Source of the DNA: Natronoplasma sp964602715
Lineage (GTDB): Archaea > Thermoplasmatota > Thermoplasmata > Halarchaeoplasmatales > Halarchaeoplasmataceae
Direction: 5' to 3'
Length of the DNA: 33,994 nucleotides
Assembly (NCBI GenBank): GCA_964602715.1
Contig: CAZRSB010000018.1
Coordinates: 1 to 33,994, forward strand
How positions within the stretch are numbered: the stretch's first letter is position 1; each line of letters opens with the position of its first letter. Under the pieces are notes generated by a model. It ran no database searches. It saw nothing but the letters and a program-made list of their open reading frames with translations, and had not been told where the DNA came from. Below are positions 32,954-33,994 of this stretch, piece after piece. The position numbers were made by a program, and so were the translations under genes.

Positions 32954-33790
32954 TCATGTGACTTGATTTATACAATGACCTATTCCTCCTGCGGTACCAG
33001 CGCACCCTGCTGAGATTTTAGCTACTGCTATAGGTATAGCAATCCCTCCCGTACCAGATGCTGCAGCGATCCCACTTTTTATAGCAAGCCCGCAAGTTAG
33101 ATGTGAAGCCCACATCATTAGACTATCCCAACTTGCTCTCGTGGGGTATAGACAACTCCAAAATTCTTTAAAATCAAAATCATCGCCATCTCCCACTCCA
33201 CATTCCATCCAAGGAGTGAAACAACAATCTCGGCAATAATCTAAGGTATAACCCAGGTAAGCATCTGCACAGTCTTGTACAGTGTCATGATCATCAGGAA
33301 AATCGTAAGGACAAGATGCATCCGGTTGTATTGCTCCTCCACTGTTTGGATGTATAGGAGGAGGAGGTTGATGCTCAACATCTTCCGTCCGCTCGTTTGG
33401 TCCTCCGTCATAGCTAGTCAGACCGCAGCCGTTACTGTCTGGCATCTGTTCGAGTTGATACTCGTAAATTTCTTCTATTTCTTCATCATCCAACTCTTCG
33501 AACCATTCGATCACATCTTCTTCAGATTCGAAGGTGGGTCTTTCGTCCAATTCTAGAGCTTCTACGATGGTATCTTCAATTTCCTCTTCAGAATAGGACT
33601 CTTTTGTTCTTTCCTCTTCTACAGCAGTACCAGTATCTTCCTGCACATGCTCATAATATAGAGCATTTGTATCTTCTTGGTCATTTTCATCTCGAGCTTC
33701 TATCGGATTCTCAACCACTACGATGAATCCTGCGATTATTATCAGAGCGACAGCCACACAGGAAATCATCTTCATCATTTGGGTTTTCAC
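32954..33790 (-). CDS. Cassette 1 secreted Cys-rich precursor-like protein
   Basis: A 278-aa exported protein: signal peptide (about 5-32, MMKMISCVAVALIIIAGFIV), a highly acidic pro-like segment (about 34-115, many E/D), the conserved block YQLEQMPDSNGCGLTSYDGG plus PNERTEDVEHQPPPP (111-145), and a cysteine-rich part with Cys160, 174, 186, 189, 190, 197, 213, 233, 263, 273. The last 50 residues (TCGLAIKSGIAAASGTGGIA... to HCINQVT) are Gly/Ala-rich, hydrophobic and framed by cysteines. Signal peptide, acidic propeptide and a small hydrophobic disulfide-rich C-terminus are the layout of halocin C8-type precursors; I cannot show homology. GTG start at 33790, with GCGGTGAT upstream. An internal ATG (33776) is possible. 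Confidence 0.65.
   Translation of the reverse strand: MKTQMMKMISCVAVALIIIAGFIVVVENPIEARDENDQEDTNALYYEHVQEDTGTAVEEERTKESYSEEEIEDTIVEALELDERPTFESEEDVIEWFEELDDEEIEEIYEYQLEQMPDSNGCGLTSYDGGPNERTEDVEHQPPPPIHPNSGGAIQPDASCPYDFPDDHDTVQDCADAYLGYTLDYCRDCCFTPWMECGVGDGDDFDFKEFWSCLYPTRASWDSLMMWASHLTCGLAIKSGIAAASGTGGIAIPIAVAKISAGCAGTAGGIGHCINQVT
33363..33454 (-). repeat. 92-nt near-identical tract, copy in cassette 1
   Basis: Partner of 31948-32039 (88 of 92 positions equal by eye). The flank towards the C-terminus carries an extra GGAGGA expansion that codes for additional prolines (PPPP). Confidence 0.85.
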
Positions 33791-33843
33791 GTTTTCATCA
33801 CCGCATGAAATACAAGAAAGTATATGTAATTTCCGGCGAAAGA

Positions 33844-33855
33844 CTTATATTTAGT
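33844..33855. promoter_or_regulatory. TATA-like element in divergent promoter before cassette 1
   Basis: cttatatttagt reads actaaatataag on the minus strand and lies about 54-65 nt before the GTG at 33790, leaving room for a short leader that carries the GGTGAT ribosome site. Confidence 0.35.
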
Positions 33856-33892
33856 AAATTTTACACCGATATTGTCAAAAATTTAGTGACGA

Positions 33893-33994
33893 ATGAGATA
33901 TCTAGAGAAAAGCATCATTGAGGTAGGTCAAAAAGGTACTTTATTACAATCGACCGACCGTAGGGAGGTCATATACCCACAGCTTCTAGCTGTG
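33893..33994 (+). CDS. Start of an unidentified gene, truncated by window edge
   Basis: ATG at 33893 opens a frame of 34 codons with no stop to the window end: MRYLEKSIIEVGQKGTLLQS followed by TDRREVIYPQLLAV. A weak ribosome-site match (GTGAC, 33886-33890) precedes it, and the A/T element at 33844-33855 lies about 40 nt upstream. It is divergent from cassette 1. Too short to assign; it could be a regulator of the cassette or the start of a mobile-element gene. Confidence 0.4.
   Translation, partial: MRYLEKSIIEVGQKGTLLQSTDRREVIYPQLLAV

Noticed and set aside
32954..33790. Firm call as halocin C8 homologue
   Set aside because: Signal peptide, acidic pro-region and Cys/Gly-rich end fit the layout, but the cysteine spacing does not align convincingly with what I remember of halocin C8. 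Kept as an analogy only.
33978..33994. Perfect hairpin as IS200/IS605 end or terminator
   Set aside because: It lies inside an open reading frame at the window edge and has no T-run after it within view. It cannot be judged without more sequence.
1..33994. CRISPR array, tRNA or rRNA genes
   Set aside because: Intergenic regions are short. I saw no regularly spaced repeats, no cloverleaf-like GTTCRANNC segments in them, and no rRNA-like stretch.

Overview
The window reads as a low-GC archaeal chromosome segment. Several things point this way. Start sites are either leaderless, with an A/T-rich TATA-like box about 25-35 nt upstream (9956, 17925, 22850, 24320), or preceded by an extended Shine-Dalgarno of GGTGATC/GGAGG type. 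The gene content includes endonuclease Q, a beta-RFAP synthase homologue (methanopterin pathway), Mrp/complex-I-like antiporter subunits and a right-handed beta-helix surface protein of the WPGSGSEEDPWIIDGY type that I associate with uncultured Thermoplasmatota such as marine benthic group D. That placement is an inference from gene content. Exported proteins are very acidic, which hints at a saline or sedimentary habitat. Positions 163-262 are a run of exactly 100 N, so the sequence is a scaffold with one assembly gap.

Layout: (1) 1-6513, membrane and energy block: an acidic tandem-repeat membrane-anchored protein broken by the gap, two antiporter-like proton-channel subunits, and an 810-aa secreted protein with an ethylbenzene-dehydrogenase-like haem-binding region plus CARDB-like repeats. 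(2) 6527-9883, sulfur amino-acid operon (cystathionine beta-synthase/cysteine synthase-like plus cystathionine gamma-synthase/lyase) divergent from a methyltransferase, with repeated ATAAC/GTTAT operator-like sites between them. (3) 9956-20272, DNA repair, D-glutamate-type and C1/pterin genes: endonuclease Q, a DUF1611 (DgcN-like) protein, a beta-RFAP synthase homologue, an enolase-superfamily epimerase, nth, folC, purH, fhs, thyX. (4) 20278-24829, an ABC-2 exporter with a 58-codon gene behind it, kynureninase and cyclophilin. (5) 24900-28736, two unknown multi-pass membrane proteins and a beta-helix surface protein interrupted by one in-frame TAG. (6) 28788-30219, an exported thioredoxin-like protein and a CcdA-like thiol transporter. 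(7) 30220-30868, decayed DNA holding the C-terminal end of an IS1634/IS4-type transposase. (8) 30869-33790, two tandem copies of an apparently uncharacterised two-gene cassette: a cysteine-rich, acidic precursor-like protein followed by a four-helix membrane protein with a cytosolic tail. A truncated ORF starts at the right edge.

How the genes work together: region 3 makes and uses one-carbon carriers. fhs makes 10-formyl-pterin from formate, purH consumes it for IMP, thyX consumes methylene-pterin for dTMP, folC polyglutamylates the carrier, and the beta-RFAP synthase homologue belongs to methanopterin synthesis. The thioredoxin/CcdA pair moves reducing power outward and lies close to the disulfide-rich cassette proteins.

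The duplicated cassette at 30869-33790 is the best candidate for an undescribed system. By layout it resembles a secreted cysteine-rich peptide precursor (bacteriocin or halocin-like) with a dedicated membrane partner (immunity or export). This is an inference from architecture; homology is not shown.
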